Shown: positions 39,371 through 48,233 of the stretch, piece by piece | How the letters are laid out: every line of letters starts with the position of its first letter | Position numbering within the stretch: the stretch's first letter is position 1 | Assembly (NCBI GenBank): GCA_052386675.1 | Contig: JBQTJX010000004.1 | Span: 1 to 64,000 of the forward strand | Origin: RBG-16-66-20 sp052386675 | Lineage (GTDB): Bacteria; Pseudomonadota; Gammaproteobacteria; Burkholderiales; SG8-39 | DNA length: 64,000 bases | Reading direction: 5' to 3' | Notes under the pieces: model-generated | Told to the model about the DNA's origin: nothing | The model's database searches: none | Seen by the model: only the letters and a program-made list of their open reading frames with translations | Position numbers and translations under genes: made by a program

Positions 39371-41635
39371 TCATCTGACCTGCCTGCCCGCCTGCGTCCC
39401 ACCGCTCATGAGGAAATCCTGGATCTCGCCGGGGGCCAGCGGTTTGCTGAACAGGTAGCCCTGCAACTCGTCGCACTTCAGCAGTCGCAGCAACTTGGCC
39501 TGTTCCTCGGTCTCCACGCCTTCGGCGATCACCTTCAGGTCGAGCGCGTGGGCCAGGGAGATGATCGTGGACACGAGCGTCATGCTGTGGGGGTTGCGCG
39601 TCATGGTGTCGACGAAGCTGCGGTCGATCTTCAGGGCGTCCACCGGCAGCTTCGCCAGATAGGCAAGGGACGAATACCCGGTCCCGAAGTCGTCCACCGC
39701 CACGTTGACGCCCATGTCGCGGATCGCCTGGAGCTTCTTCACGTTGTCCTCGATGCCCTCCATGACCATGCTTTCCGTCAGTTCGAGGTCCAGGTGGGTC
39801 GCGGCGATGCCCAGATCGTCGATGGAGCGCTTTACGGTATCGACGAAGTCGCGCTGCCTCAACTGGATCGCGGATACGTTGACCGCGATGCGGAGCGGGC
39901 CGACGTGCGTCAGTCTCCAGTTGCGCGACTCGATCAATGCCTTGCGAATCGCCCAGGGACCGACATCGAGGATCATCCCGGTTTCCTCCAGGATGGGGAT
40001 GAACTTCCCGGGCGGCACCAGACCGGCTACCGGGTCCCGCCAGCGAATCAGCGCCTCCAGCCCGGTCGTGCGCCCGCTGGCCGCGCTGATCTTCGGCTGG
40101 TAGTGCAGCACGAACTGCTCTTCCTCGATCGCCCGCCGCAGCCGGTTCTCCAGGAGGAGCGTCTCCGCAACCCGGGCGTTCATCTCCGGGTGGTAGAACA
40201 GGATGCGCTCGCCTGCTCTCTTCGCCCGCTTGAGTGCCGCTTCGGCGTTGCGGAACAGCACGTCTGCATCGTCGCCGTCCGGGGGGAACACCGCCACTCC
40301 CGTGGTCATGGCGATCCTGATTTCCTTGCCGTCGATCAGGAACGGCGCGGCAAGAGCCCCGCCGAGGCAGTGTTCGAGCGTCGTCGCGATATCCGCAGCA
40401 TCTCGGGTTCCGGTGAGAACCAGCGCAAATGAATCCGGCGAGACCCGCGCGAGGTCAAGCGGTTCCGGGCTGTGGGCGCGCAGACGCTGGGCGAGCTCGC
40501 GCAGCAACCTGTCCCCCGCGTGCCGCCCGAACGTCTCGTTCACCAGGCGAAAGCGATTGATGTCGGCTACGGCGACGGCCGTGTGCGTCTGCTTCTGCCG
40601 GGCCGCAGCCAGGAGTTGCGTCAGCCTTTCGTGCATCAGCGCCCGGTTCGGAAGACCGGTGAGCGGGTCATAGTTCGCGAGAAACGTCAGCCGTTCCTCG
40701 TTGCCGATATGCTCCAGCGCCAGCGAGATGTCTCCGGCCAGCTCGGAAAGGAGCTTCACTTCATCCGCGTTGAAGAAATCGACCTCTCTTGCATACATGA
40801 TCATCACGCCCGTGGTCGCGCCGGCTGCAACGAGTGGCAGCGCGATCACGGAGCGATATCCCTGCCCCACGGCGAGCCACCGCAGCTGGTTATCTGGGTG
40901 GACTGGGGCGAGATCGTTGTCGACGAACGGTGTCTGATCGAGGATCGCCCGGCAGCCTGCTCTGGATTGGATCTCGGCGTTACTTCCAGCGGGCAGTTGA
41001 AATCCGCCGGGGACGCCCGGAGCCCATCCGTGGTGGGCAACGACCTTCACTTGCCGTCCGTCCGCATCGAGCAGCCCGATCCATACCATGCCGAATCCGC
41101 CCTGCTCGACGGCGATGCGGCAGGTTTCGCGCAGCAGTTCCTCGCGTTCGCGCACCCGCACGATGACGGAATTGATTCCGCTCAGAACCGACCGTATGCG
41201 GGTGAGATGGGCGATCCTTTCCTCCTGCGCGCGCCTTTCGGTCACGTCCCGCGCCATGCCATCGATGCGCACTACAGCGCCGCCCTCGTCGGTAGCACAC
41301 CGGCCGTTGGTCTGAATCCACCGCACGGTGCCTTGCGGCGTGACGATGCGGTACTCGGCTTCGAACGGCGCCCCGTGCGTCGCGTGTTCCCACTTTTCCA
41401 GCACGCGGCTGCGATCGTCGGGGTGGAGCAGATCGCTCCACTCCGAGAAACTTCTCGACAACTGCTCGTCCGGTTTGCCAAAAACGGCCTCAGCTGCGGG
41501 GCTGACGTAGATGATCTTGTGCGACGGAACGGCGACCGACCAGACGACGTCCGGTAGCGTCGATGCGATGGCTTGCACGCGCTCGCGCCACACGTCGAGC
41601 CGACCTTCTGCCGATGCCTCCAGTTCTTCTGTCAT
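39371..41635 (-). CDS. PAS-GAF-GGDEF-EAL protein, probable c-di-GMP phosphodiesterase
   Basis: The 754-residue protein has a PAS domain (residues 13-140, ending GMARDVTERRAQE), a GAF domain (about 150-310), a GGDEF domain (about 320-480) and an EAL domain (about 490-745). The diguanylate cyclase site reads SPDSF where GGDEF is expected, so synthesis is unlikely. The EAL part is intact: EALIRW, NVSAIQL, ELTESMVM, DDFGTGYSSL, KIDRSF, IAEGVET. It should therefore degrade c-di-GMP, perhaps with GTP regulating through the GGDEF fold. The ATG at 41635 has a GGAG ribosome site; 91 residues upstream in frame are not protein-like. Confidence 0.9.
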   Translation of the reverse strand: MTEELEASAEGRLDVWRERVQAIASTLPDVVWSVAVPSHKIIYVSPAAEAVFGKPDEQLSRSFSEWSDLLHPDDRSRVLEKWEHATHGAPFEAEYRIVTPQGTVRWIQTNGRCATDEGGAVVRIDGMARDVTERRAQEERIAHLTRIRSVLSGINSVIVRVREREELLRETCRIAVEQGGFGMVWIGLLDADGRQVKVVAHHGWAPGVPGGFQLPAGSNAEIQSRAGCRAILDQTPFVDNDLAPVHPDNQLRWLAVGQGYRSVIALPLVAAGATTGVMIMYAREVDFFNADEVKLLSELAGDISLALEHIGNEERLTFLANYDPLTGLPNRALMHERLTQLLAAARQKQTHTAVAVADINRFRLVNETFGRHAGDRLLRELAQRLRAHSPEPLDLARVSPDSFALVLTGTRDAADIATTLEHCLGGALAAPFLIDGKEIRIAMTTGVAVFPPDGDDADVLFRNAEAALKRAKRAGERILFYHPEMNARVAETLLLENRLRRAIEEEQFVLHYQPKISAASGRTTGLEALIRWRDPVAGLVPPGKFIPILEETGMILDVGPWAIRKALIESRNWRLTHVGPLRIAVNVSAIQLRQRDFVDTVKRSIDDLGIAATHLDLELTESMVMEGIEDNVKKLQAIRDMGVNVAVDDFGTGYSSLAYLAKLPVDALKIDRSFVDTMTRNPHSMTLVSTIISLAHALDLKVIAEGVETEEQAKLLRLLKCDELQGYLFSKPLAPGEIQDFLMSGGTQAGRQVR

Positions 41636-41774
41636 GTCTGCTCCCGTTTGTGTGTGCGCGCCGCCTCGAAACGGCGCCTGCGGTTTCAATCTGGGGTTCG
41701 GTGGGGCAAAGCGTAGGCACAGCTGGGCAACTTGGCGGCAGTAACAGACACAGCAAGGCGAGTCTGTTGATCCA

Positions 41775-41835
41775 ACTGGCGATAGGTACAGATTTAGCGC
41801 AAGATAGCCTTGCGCATGCAGCGCGTAGGCGGCGC
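41775..41835 (+). repeat. 61-base direct repeat, copy A, upstream of sensor kinase
   Basis: The segment starts ACTGGCGATAGGTAC and ends GCGCGTAGGCGGCGC. It aligns without gaps to 50075-50135, with 51 of 61 positions identical by my count. Copy A lies in the 244-base gap between the divergent GGDEF-EAL gene (start 41635) and the sensor kinase gene (start 41880). It could be a shared promoter/operator or a boundary of a transferred block. Confidence 0.75.
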
Positions 41836-41879
41836 AGTTTGGCCCCGTCAACTGCGCAGGATGCGAGGCTAAGGGGTAA

Positions 41880-43772
41880 ATGGATCGACGCGTCGGCGAG
41901 GAAGCCAAAGTCGTGAACCGCCGCCGCGCGCTGCGCGCCAGCCTCGTCTACGCCGTCCTTGCGCTGGCGTGGATCGTCGCGTCGGACTGGCTGCTGGAGT
42001 GGATGGCCTACGATGCCGTCACGCAGTCGGCGCTGCAGACCTACAAGGGCTGGGCGTTCATCGCCGTCACGGCGACGCTGCTTTACTTCTTTCTGCGCAG
42101 AATGCCGCCGCCCCTCGCGGCGGAAAGGCCCGGGGCCTTCCGCGGGGACCGACGGCTCCGCGTCCTGGTCGGCACGGTGACCGCGCTCCTCATCCTCGCC
42201 ATCGCCGCCGGCCTGAGCTTGAATCTGTGGTCCGAGCGCAAAGCGCTGCTCGCCTCGGCCGCGCAGGACTCGCGCAACCTCGTGCATATCATCGAGGAGC
42301 AGACCTCGGCCTCGATCAACGCCGCCGACCTTGCGTTGCGGGTGCTCGAGGGCGCGATCAACCTGCAGGCAGGCTTCCCGGGCGGCTCGCGCGCGCTCGA
42401 GGCGCAGATGCGCCAGCACCTTTCCCTGCTCCCCTTCCTGGGCGCGTTCCTGCATCTCGATGCGAACGGCCGGGTCCTGCACCAGAGCAACCTGCGGCCG
42501 GCCACGCGCCTGGAGATCGCAAGACGGGACTTCTTCCTCGCCCTTCGCGATCGCGCGACGGACGAGCTCTATGTCGGCGAGCCCTTCGTCAGCGAGCGCT
42601 CCGGCACGCCGATCTTCACGCTGAGCCGGCGGCTGCAGACGCCGGATGGAGCGTTCGCCGGCGTGCTCTCCGCGGCCGTGGACATCGGCTACTTCGAACG
42701 GCTCTACGGCGGGCTCCACACCCGCTACGGTCGCGCCATCGCGCTGGCAAGGCGCGATGGCGTGGTCCTGGCCCGCCACCCGCAGGTGCAGGGGCTCGCC
42801 GGCCGGTCCTTTGCGGCGACCCGGCTCTTCAGCGAATATCTGTCCACGGCGCCCAGCGGCACCTTCCGCGGCGTGAGCGCAGTCGACGGCATGACGCGCA
42901 TCTTCAGCTATCGCACGGTGCCCGAGCGCCCGATGGTCGCGCTGCTGGGTCTGAACGAGGACGACATCCTCGGCCCGTGGTGGCGGCAGGCGCTCGCGTA
43001 TGCCGGCATCGCCCTGGCCGGCACGCTGACGCTCCTCTGGCTCGCGTTCCTCACGCTGCGAGGCCTGAGCCGGCGCGAGCGCCTCCTCGAGGAGTTGCGC
43101 AGGAGCGAAGAGCGCTTCCGGGCGCTCTCCGACCAGCTTCTGCAGGTCCAGGAGGCCGAGCGGGCGAATCTCGCCCGCGAGCTGCACGACGAGTTCGGGC
43201 AGACGCTCACGGCCACCAAGCTGCAGCTCCAGATGCTCGGGCAGCGCGCGCCCTCGCCCTTTCTCGAGGACTGCATCGCGCTCGTCGACCAGGGATTGAA
43301 GCAGGTGAGGACCCTGTCGCTCGACCTTCGCCCGCCGCAGCTCGACCGGCTGGGCCTCGCGGCCGCGCTGCGTGCGCACGCCGGACGGCTGTCGCAGCAG
43401 ACGGGGCTTGCGGTGACGTTCGAGGATGCGCCGGGCCTTCCCGGCCTGACCGGAGCGCGCGCCGCGGCCTGCTTCCGCATCGTCCAGGAGGCGCTCACCA
43501 ATGCGCTGCGCCACGCCCGCGCGCAGTCGGTCCGGGTCAAGCTCGCCGTCGAGCAGGGCGTGCTCTGGCTGGAGGTGGCGGACGACGGCGCCGGATTCGA
43601 TCTCGAAGCGAAGCGCGCGCGCGCTGCGCAGGGCGGCAGCCTCGGGCTCCTCAGCATGGAGGAGCGGGCCCATCTGCTCGGCGGAACGCTGCAGATCCAC
43701 ACCAGCGCCGGCCGCGGCACCCGGATCGTTGCGCGCGTGCCGCTCTGGACCGCCGAGGAGGCCGCGGCTTGA
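41880..43772 (+). CDS. NarX-type sensor histidine kinase with periplasmic Cache domain (HisKA_3)
   Basis: The 630-residue protein has two hydrophobic segments in the first 65 residues, a further one near 92-112, a dCache-like extracytoplasmic domain from about 115 to 375 (ending YRTVPERPMVALLGL), a membrane segment near 385, and a short coiled coil. The HisKA_3 dimerisation domain carries the phospho-acceptor His in ARELHDEFGQTL, and the ATPase domain has EALTNALRHARAQ, VADDGAGFD and GGSLGLLSMEERA. It is the cognate partner of the NarL-type regulator whose TTG start overlaps its stop. The Cache domain points to a small-molecule ligand. Confidence 0.9.
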   Translation: MDRRVGEEAKVVNRRRALRASLVYAVLALAWIVASDWLLEWMAYDAVTQSALQTYKGWAFIAVTATLLYFFLRRMPPPLAAERPGAFRGDRRLRVLVGTVTALLILAIAAGLSLNLWSERKALLASAAQDSRNLVHIIEEQTSASINAADLALRVLEGAINLQAGFPGGSRALEAQMRQHLSLLPFLGAFLHLDANGRVLHQSNLRPATRLEIARRDFFLALRDRATDELYVGEPFVSERSGTPIFTLSRRLQTPDGAFAGVLSAAVDIGYFERLYGGLHTRYGRAIALARRDGVVLARHPQVQGLAGRSFAATRLFSEYLSTAPSGTFRGVSAVDGMTRIFSYRTVPERPMVALLGLNEDDILGPWWRQALAYAGIALAGTLTLLWLAFLTLRGLSRRERLLEELRRSEERFRALSDQLLQVQEAERANLARELHDEFGQTLTATKLQLQMLGQRAPSPFLEDCIALVDQGLKQVRTLSLDLRPPQLDRLGLAAALRAHAGRLSQQTGLAVTFEDAPGLPGLTGARAAACFRIVQEALTNALRHARAQSVRVKLAVEQGVLWLEVADDGAGFDLEAKRARAAQGGSLGLLSMEERAHLLGGTLQIHTSAGRGTRIVARVPLWTAEEAAA

Positions 43773-44410
43773 GCGAGGCGCGCGTCATCCTCGTGGACGA
43801 CCACGTGATCGTGCGCGCCGGGCTGCGGGCGCTGCTCGACAGGCTCGAGGGGATCCGCGTGGTTGCGGAAGCCCCCGACGGCGCGACCGCGCTCGAGCTC
43901 GTGCGCCGGGACCCGCCGGAGCTCGTGATCACCGACATCTCGATGAAGCAGATGGACGGGGTACAGCTCGCCGCCTCGCTGAAGCGCGAGTTTCCGCAGG
44001 TGCGCGTGATCGTGCTGTCCATGCACGCCGGCGCCGACTATGTCCAGCAGGCCCTCGGATCGGGCGTCTCGGCCTATCTCCTCAAGGACTCCGCGATGGT
44101 CGAGCTGGAGCTCGCGGTGCGCGCGGTGCTCCGCGGGGAGAGCTATCTCAGCCCGGCCGTCTCCCGGCAGGTGATGGATGGGTACGTCGAGGCGACGGCA
44201 CCCCACGCCGAACTGACGCAGCGCCAGCGGGAGATCCTCAAGCTCATCGCCGAGGGCTCCAGCGCAAAGGAAATCGCTTTCCAGCTCGGCATTTCTCCCA
44301 AGACCGTGGAAGCCCACCGCGCCCAGATCATGGAGCGGCTGCAGATCAGCGATGTCGCGGGGCTGGTGATGTACGCCCTGCGCACCGGCCTCATCCAACT
44401 CAAGCCGTAA
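43769..44410 (+). CDS. NarL/FixJ-type response regulator with LuxR HTH
   Basis: The 213-residue regulator starts at a TTG that overlaps the kinase stop (TTGA). The receiver domain (residues 5-120) has VDDH, the phospho-acceptor Asp in LVITDISMKQMDG, LSMH and the conserved Lys in YLLKD. The LuxR-type helix-turn-helix at the C-terminus reads LTQRQREILKLIAEGSSAKEIA and LGISPKTVEAHRAQIM. It should bind DNA as a dimer after phosphorylation by the upstream kinase. Its targets might include the upstream regions of the second signalling operon. Confidence 0.93.
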   Translation: MSEARVILVDDHVIVRAGLRALLDRLEGIRVVAEAPDGATALELVRRDPPELVITDISMKQMDGVQLAASLKREFPQVRVIVLSMHAGADYVQQALGSGVSAYLLKDSAMVELELAVRAVLRGESYLSPAVSRQVMDGYVEATAPHAELTQRQREILKLIAEGSSAKEIAFQLGISPKTVEAHRAQIMERLQISDVAGLVMYALRTGLIQLKP

Positions 44411-44468
44411 CTCCCTGTTTCATTTGCGTTTACCGCCTAGGGTTTCGGCGGGGGTCGCCGTACGGCAT

Positions 44469-44481
44469 CGCCTAATAGGCG
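44469..44481. promoter_or_regulatory. Short palindrome CGCCTAATAGGCG in the gap before the receiver operon
   Basis: A perfect 13-base inverted repeat with a central A lies in the 123-base gap between the NarL-type regulator and the TTG-started receiver gene. Its right half TAGGCGCA also occurs in the 61-base repeat copy B. It is a candidate operator, but no -35/-10 pair was recognised. Confidence 0.35.
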
Positions 44482-44533
44482 CAGAACGCCGGCGAGCCTA
44501 GATTGCGGCTTCGCGGCAACCAGGGACGCCACC

Positions 44534-44914
44534 TTGAAGAAGATCGGAGTGCTTGTGGTGGACGACAGCGAGTTCTTTGCGCGGGTCGCAGCGGCTTTCG
44601 TGCAGCAGCGCCTCGGGCTCGAAGTCCTCGGCATCGCCGGCACCGGTCTGGAGGCCCTCGAGCAGGTCCGGCGCCAGCGCCCCGACCTGGTGCTGATGGA
44701 TTTGAAGATGCCGGGCATGGACGGCCTTGAGGCGATCCGCAGGGTAAAGGCGCTGCCGGCCGCGCCGAAAGCGATCGCCATGACGCTGGAGGACTTCCCC
44801 GAGATGCAGGCGAGCGCCTACGCCGCCGGGGCCGACGCCTTTGTCGCGAAGAAGGACCTCGGCGAGAAGCTGCACGCCGCCATAGACAGGCTGTTTGAAG
44901 GGAGAAAATCATGA
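44534..44914 (+). CDS. Stand-alone CheY-like receiver protein
   Basis: The 126-residue protein is one receiver domain with all key residues: Asp pair in VVDDSEFF (10-11), phospho-acceptor Asp56 in LVLMDLKMPGMDG, the Thr of AMTLED and the Lys in VAKKD. It starts at TTG 44534; no ATG or GTG in frame fits the fold. No output domain is present, so it must act through protein contact or as a phosphate relay. It overlaps the next receiver gene by 4 bases (ATGA), and is the first gene of a four-gene coupled operon. Confidence 0.88.
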   Translation: MKKIGVLVVDDSEFFARVAAAFVQQRLGLEVLGIAGTGLEALEQVRRQRPDLVLMDLKMPGMDGLEAIRRVKALPAAPKAIAMTLEDFPEMQASAYAAGADAFVAKKDLGEKLHAAIDRLFEGRKS

Positions 44915-45360
44915 ACCGGCCCGCCCATATCCTGCTCGTCGAAGACAACAAGATGGACGTCGAGCTCACCGCGGACGCGTTCCGGGAGCGGCGTCTTTCC
45001 AACACGCTGCACAGCTGCGCCAACGGCCAGGCCGCGCTGGATTATCTGCAAGGCGCCGGCGGCTACGCCGATCGCAAGAAGCACCCGCTGCCCGATCTCA
45101 TCCTGCTCGACCTGAAGATGCCGATCATGGACGGGCACGAGGTGCTGCGTCGCATCAAGCAGTCACCCACGCTCAAGCGCATCCCGGTGATCGTACTGTC
45201 CTCCTCCAAGGAAGAAGGCGACCTCGCCATGACCTACGACAACGGCGCCAACAGCTACCTCGTAAAGCCGGTGTCGTTCGAGGGGTTCCTGGAGGTGGTC
45301 AGGCAGATCGACAGCTACTGGCTCTCGCTCAACGTGCGCGCGCCCCTGGAGGCGACATGA
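44911..45360 (+). CDS. Rcp1-like stand-alone receiver protein
   Basis: The 149-residue protein is a receiver domain of the Rcp1 type: LLVEDNKMDVELT, the phospho-acceptor Asp in LILLDLKMPIMDGHEVL, VIVLSSSKEEGDL and the Lys in SYLVKPVSFEGF. Proteins of this class are usually encoded next to sensor kinases with the HisKA form SVSHDLRTPLRAI, which is exactly what the kinase at 48230 carries. It overlaps both neighbours by 4 bases. It probably accepts phosphate from that kinase. Confidence 0.9.
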   Translation: MNRPAHILLVEDNKMDVELTADAFRERRLSNTLHSCANGQAALDYLQGAGGYADRKKHPLPDLILLDLKMPIMDGHEVLRRIKQSPTLKRIPVIVLSSSKEEGDLAMTYDNGANSYLVKPVSFEGFLEVVRQIDSYWLSLNVRAPLEAT

Positions 45361-48233
45361 GGGCTGCCGCGCACGCCGCGCAGGACCGCTCCGGGCAGGA
45401 CGCGCATTTTCGCCGCCTGACCGAGCTCTCGCCCTCGGACTGGTACTGGGAGCAGGACGAGGCCGGCCGCTTTACCGAAATCTCGGGACGGAATCTGGAG
45501 CGCGCCGGCATCTCGGCGCCCGACATCCTCGGCCGCACGCGCTGGCAGATCGCGGGCGCGCGCGCTGGCGAGGCGCAGAAGACCCTGCTGGAACGTGCCC
45601 TACGGGAACGGCGCCCCTTCTACGATTTCGGCTACAGCTTTACCGGCAGCGACGGCGTCGAGCATCACGTCGAGACCAGCGGCGAGCCGGTGTTCGACGC
45701 TTCGGGCCGCTTCCGTGGCTATCGTGGCATCGCAAGAGACGTGACCGAGCGCAGGCGCCGCAAAGAGGACCTGCGCCGCTTCCGCGCGGCGGTCGACATT
45801 TCCGGCGACGCCATCATGCTAATCGACCGGCGCAGCATGCGCTACATCGACGCGAACGACACGGCCTGCCGCTGGCTGGGGTACAGCCGCGAAGAGCTCT
45901 GCGCGCTCGGCCCGCAGGACGTCCTGCCCTTCTCCCGCGAGGAGCTCGAGCGCGACTATGACGCCTTGATCGGCGGTCGCGGGACCGACCGCTTCGAGAG
46001 CACCATCCGCCGCAGGGACGGGACCCGCTTCCCGGTGGAAGTGCTGCGGCGCGCGATTTCCACCGGCGCCGGCCACACGATCGTGGCCACCATCCGCGAC
46101 GTGACCGAGCGCCAGCGCCACAACCGGCGCCAGAGCCTTATCGCCGCATTCGGCCGGGAGGCGCTGGCGAGCACCGACCTCGACCAGATCCTGTCGCGCG
46201 CAGCGGTCGTCGCGGCCGAAGGCCTCGAGGTCGGGTTCTCCAAGGTGCTGCAGATCAGCCCCGACGGCCAAGCGCTGATCCTCAAGGCGGGCACGGGCTG
46301 GGATGCCGGCCGGATCGGCCAGCCGGTCGGCGCGGAGTCGGCGGAGCTCGAGAGCCACGGCATCGTCAGCGCGGTGAACGTGCCGATCTCGACCGCTGAG
46401 GGCGCCTACGGCGTGCTCAGCGCCTATGCGCGCGAGCGCGGCGCCTTCGACCCGTCGAGCGCCAGCTTCCTGGAAAGCATCGCAAACATCATCGGCACCG
46501 CGGTGGAGCGAAGAGCCGCCGAGCAGAGGCTCGCCCACCTCGCCCAGTTCGACGCCTTGACGGGCCTGCCCAACCGCACGCTGTTTCGCGACCGGCTCGA
46601 CCAGACCCTCATGCAATCGCGCCGCCACGACTGGCACGCGGCGGTGGTGTTCCTCGATCTCGATCGCTTCCGGGTGGTCAACGACACCTACGGGCACGCG
46701 GCCGGCGACGAGCTGCTCGCCGAGGCGGGAAGGCGCCTGTCGCGGTGCGTGCGCTCGGGCGACACGGTGGCCCGCCTGGGCAGCGACGAGTTTGCGGTGG
46801 TGCTGTCGAACCTCGCCAGGAACGATGATGCCGGCCTGGTGGCGCAGAAGCTGCTGGCGGCGCTGCGCCGCCCCTTCGACCTGGCAGGCCGCGAGGCGTT
46901 CGTGACGGCGAGCCTCGGCATCGCCATCTTCCCGGGCGACGGCACGCAGGGCAACGCGCTACTGAAGTACGCCAACGTCGCGATGTGGCGCGCGAAGGAG
47001 CAGGGCGGCAACGCCTTCCAGTTCTACCTGCCCGAGATGCATGAGCGCAGCGTCGAGCGCATCGAGCTCGCGGCGCAGCTTCGCGGCGCGCTCGAGCGCA
47101 ACGAGTTCGTGCTGCACTACCAGCCCAAGGCCGACCTGCAAAGCGGCGCGATCTGCGGCTTCGAGGCGCTGCTGCGCTGGCAGCACCCCGAGCGCGGGCT
47201 GGTTTCGCCGGCGCAATTCATCCCGCTGCTGGAGGATACCGGCCTCATCGTGCCGGTGGGCGAGTGGGCGCTGCGCACGGCTTGCGCGCAGCTCAGGCTA
47301 TGGCACGGGATGGGGCGGACGCCCGTGCCGGTGGCCGTCAACCTCTCCGCCCGGCAGTTCCAGGACAAGAACCTCGACGGCGTCATTGGGGACATCCTCA
47401 AGGAAACCGGCGCCGACCCCAGCCTGCTCGAGCTCGAGCTGACCGAATCGCTGCTGATGAATGATCCCGAGCAGGCGGCGCAGATGCTGCGCAACCTGAA
47501 GCGCTACGGGGTGCGGCTGTCGGTCGACGACTTCGGCACGGGCTATTCGAGCCTCGCCTACCTCAAGCGCTTTCCGCTCGACGCGCTGAAGATCGACCGC
47601 GCCTTCATCCGCGACTGCATCGCCGATCCGGAGGACGCCACCATCGCCCTCGCCATCATCAACCTCGCGCACAGCCTGAAGCTGAAGGTGGTGGCCGAAG
47701 GCGTGGAGACCGGGACACAGATGAATTTCCTGCGTTCCCACGGCTGCGATCAGATGCAGGGCTTCCTGTTCGGCAAGCCCATGGGCGCGGCAGCGGCCAG
47801 CGACGCGCTGCGCGACGGGCTCCGCCTGGCGGTGCCGGCCATCGACGATCAGGCGCCGGCCGTATTGCTGGTCGACGACAATGCCCACGACCTGCTCCTC
47901 TTTCGCGAGCTCCTCGCCCCCGACGGCTATCGCATCGTCACGGCGCAAACCGCCAAGGCGGCGCTCGACATCCTCGCCAACGACAGGGTCGGCCTGGTGA
48001 TCAGCGACCAGAACATGCCCGCGATGCAGGGCGTTCGGTTCCTCGCGGCGGTGCGAAACCTCTACCCGGGCGTGACCCGGGCGATGCTGACCGGCAGCGA
48101 CCGTGCCGAGACCCTGCCCGATGCGGTGAACGAGGCGGGAATCCAGAAGTTCCTGTCCAAGCACTGGGACGGCGAGCGACTGCGCCAGGCAGTACGCGAG
48201 GCTTGCCGCATGCCGCAGGGGATTGCCGGATGA
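45357..48233 (+). CDS. PAS-PAS-GAF-GGDEF-EAL-REC hybrid c-di-GMP protein
   Basis: The 958-residue protein has two PAS domains (about 20-130 and 135-255, each ending in RDVTERR/RDVTERQ), a GAF domain (265-400), a GGDEF domain with GSDEF in the active loop (405-565), an intact EAL domain (575-825: EALLRW, NLSARQF, ELTESLLM, DDFGTGYSSL, VVAEGVET) and a C-terminal receiver (838-950) with phospho-acceptor Asp in LVISDQNMP. GSDEF can be active, so both synthesis and breakdown of c-di-GMP are possible. A C-terminal receiver on a GGDEF-EAL protein is unusual; it is more often N-terminal. It is coupled to both neighbours by ATGA overlaps. Confidence 0.9.
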   Translation: MRAAAHAAQDRSGQDAHFRRLTELSPSDWYWEQDEAGRFTEISGRNLERAGISAPDILGRTRWQIAGARAGEAQKTLLERALRERRPFYDFGYSFTGSDGVEHHVETSGEPVFDASGRFRGYRGIARDVTERRRRKEDLRRFRAAVDISGDAIMLIDRRSMRYIDANDTACRWLGYSREELCALGPQDVLPFSREELERDYDALIGGRGTDRFESTIRRRDGTRFPVEVLRRAISTGAGHTIVATIRDVTERQRHNRRQSLIAAFGREALASTDLDQILSRAAVVAAEGLEVGFSKVLQISPDGQALILKAGTGWDAGRIGQPVGAESAELESHGIVSAVNVPISTAEGAYGVLSAYARERGAFDPSSASFLESIANIIGTAVERRAAEQRLAHLAQFDALTGLPNRTLFRDRLDQTLMQSRRHDWHAAVVFLDLDRFRVVNDTYGHAAGDELLAEAGRRLSRCVRSGDTVARLGSDEFAVVLSNLARNDDAGLVAQKLLAALRRPFDLAGREAFVTASLGIAIFPGDGTQGNALLKYANVAMWRAKEQGGNAFQFYLPEMHERSVERIELAAQLRGALERNEFVLHYQPKADLQSGAICGFEALLRWQHPERGLVSPAQFIPLLEDTGLIVPVGEWALRTACAQLRLWHGMGRTPVPVAVNLSARQFQDKNLDGVIGDILKETGADPSLLELELTESLLMNDPEQAAQMLRNLKRYGVRLSVDDFGTGYSSLAYLKRFPLDALKIDRAFIRDCIADPEDATIALAIINLAHSLKLKVVAEGVETGTQMNFLRSHGCDQMQGFLFGKPMGAAAASDALRDGLRLAVPAIDDQAPAVLLVDDNAHDLLLFRELLAPDGYRIVTAQTAKAALDILANDRVGLVISDQNMPAMQGVRFLAAVRNLYPGVTRAMLTGSDRAETLPDAVNEAGIQKFLSKHWDGERLRQAVREACRMPQGIAG

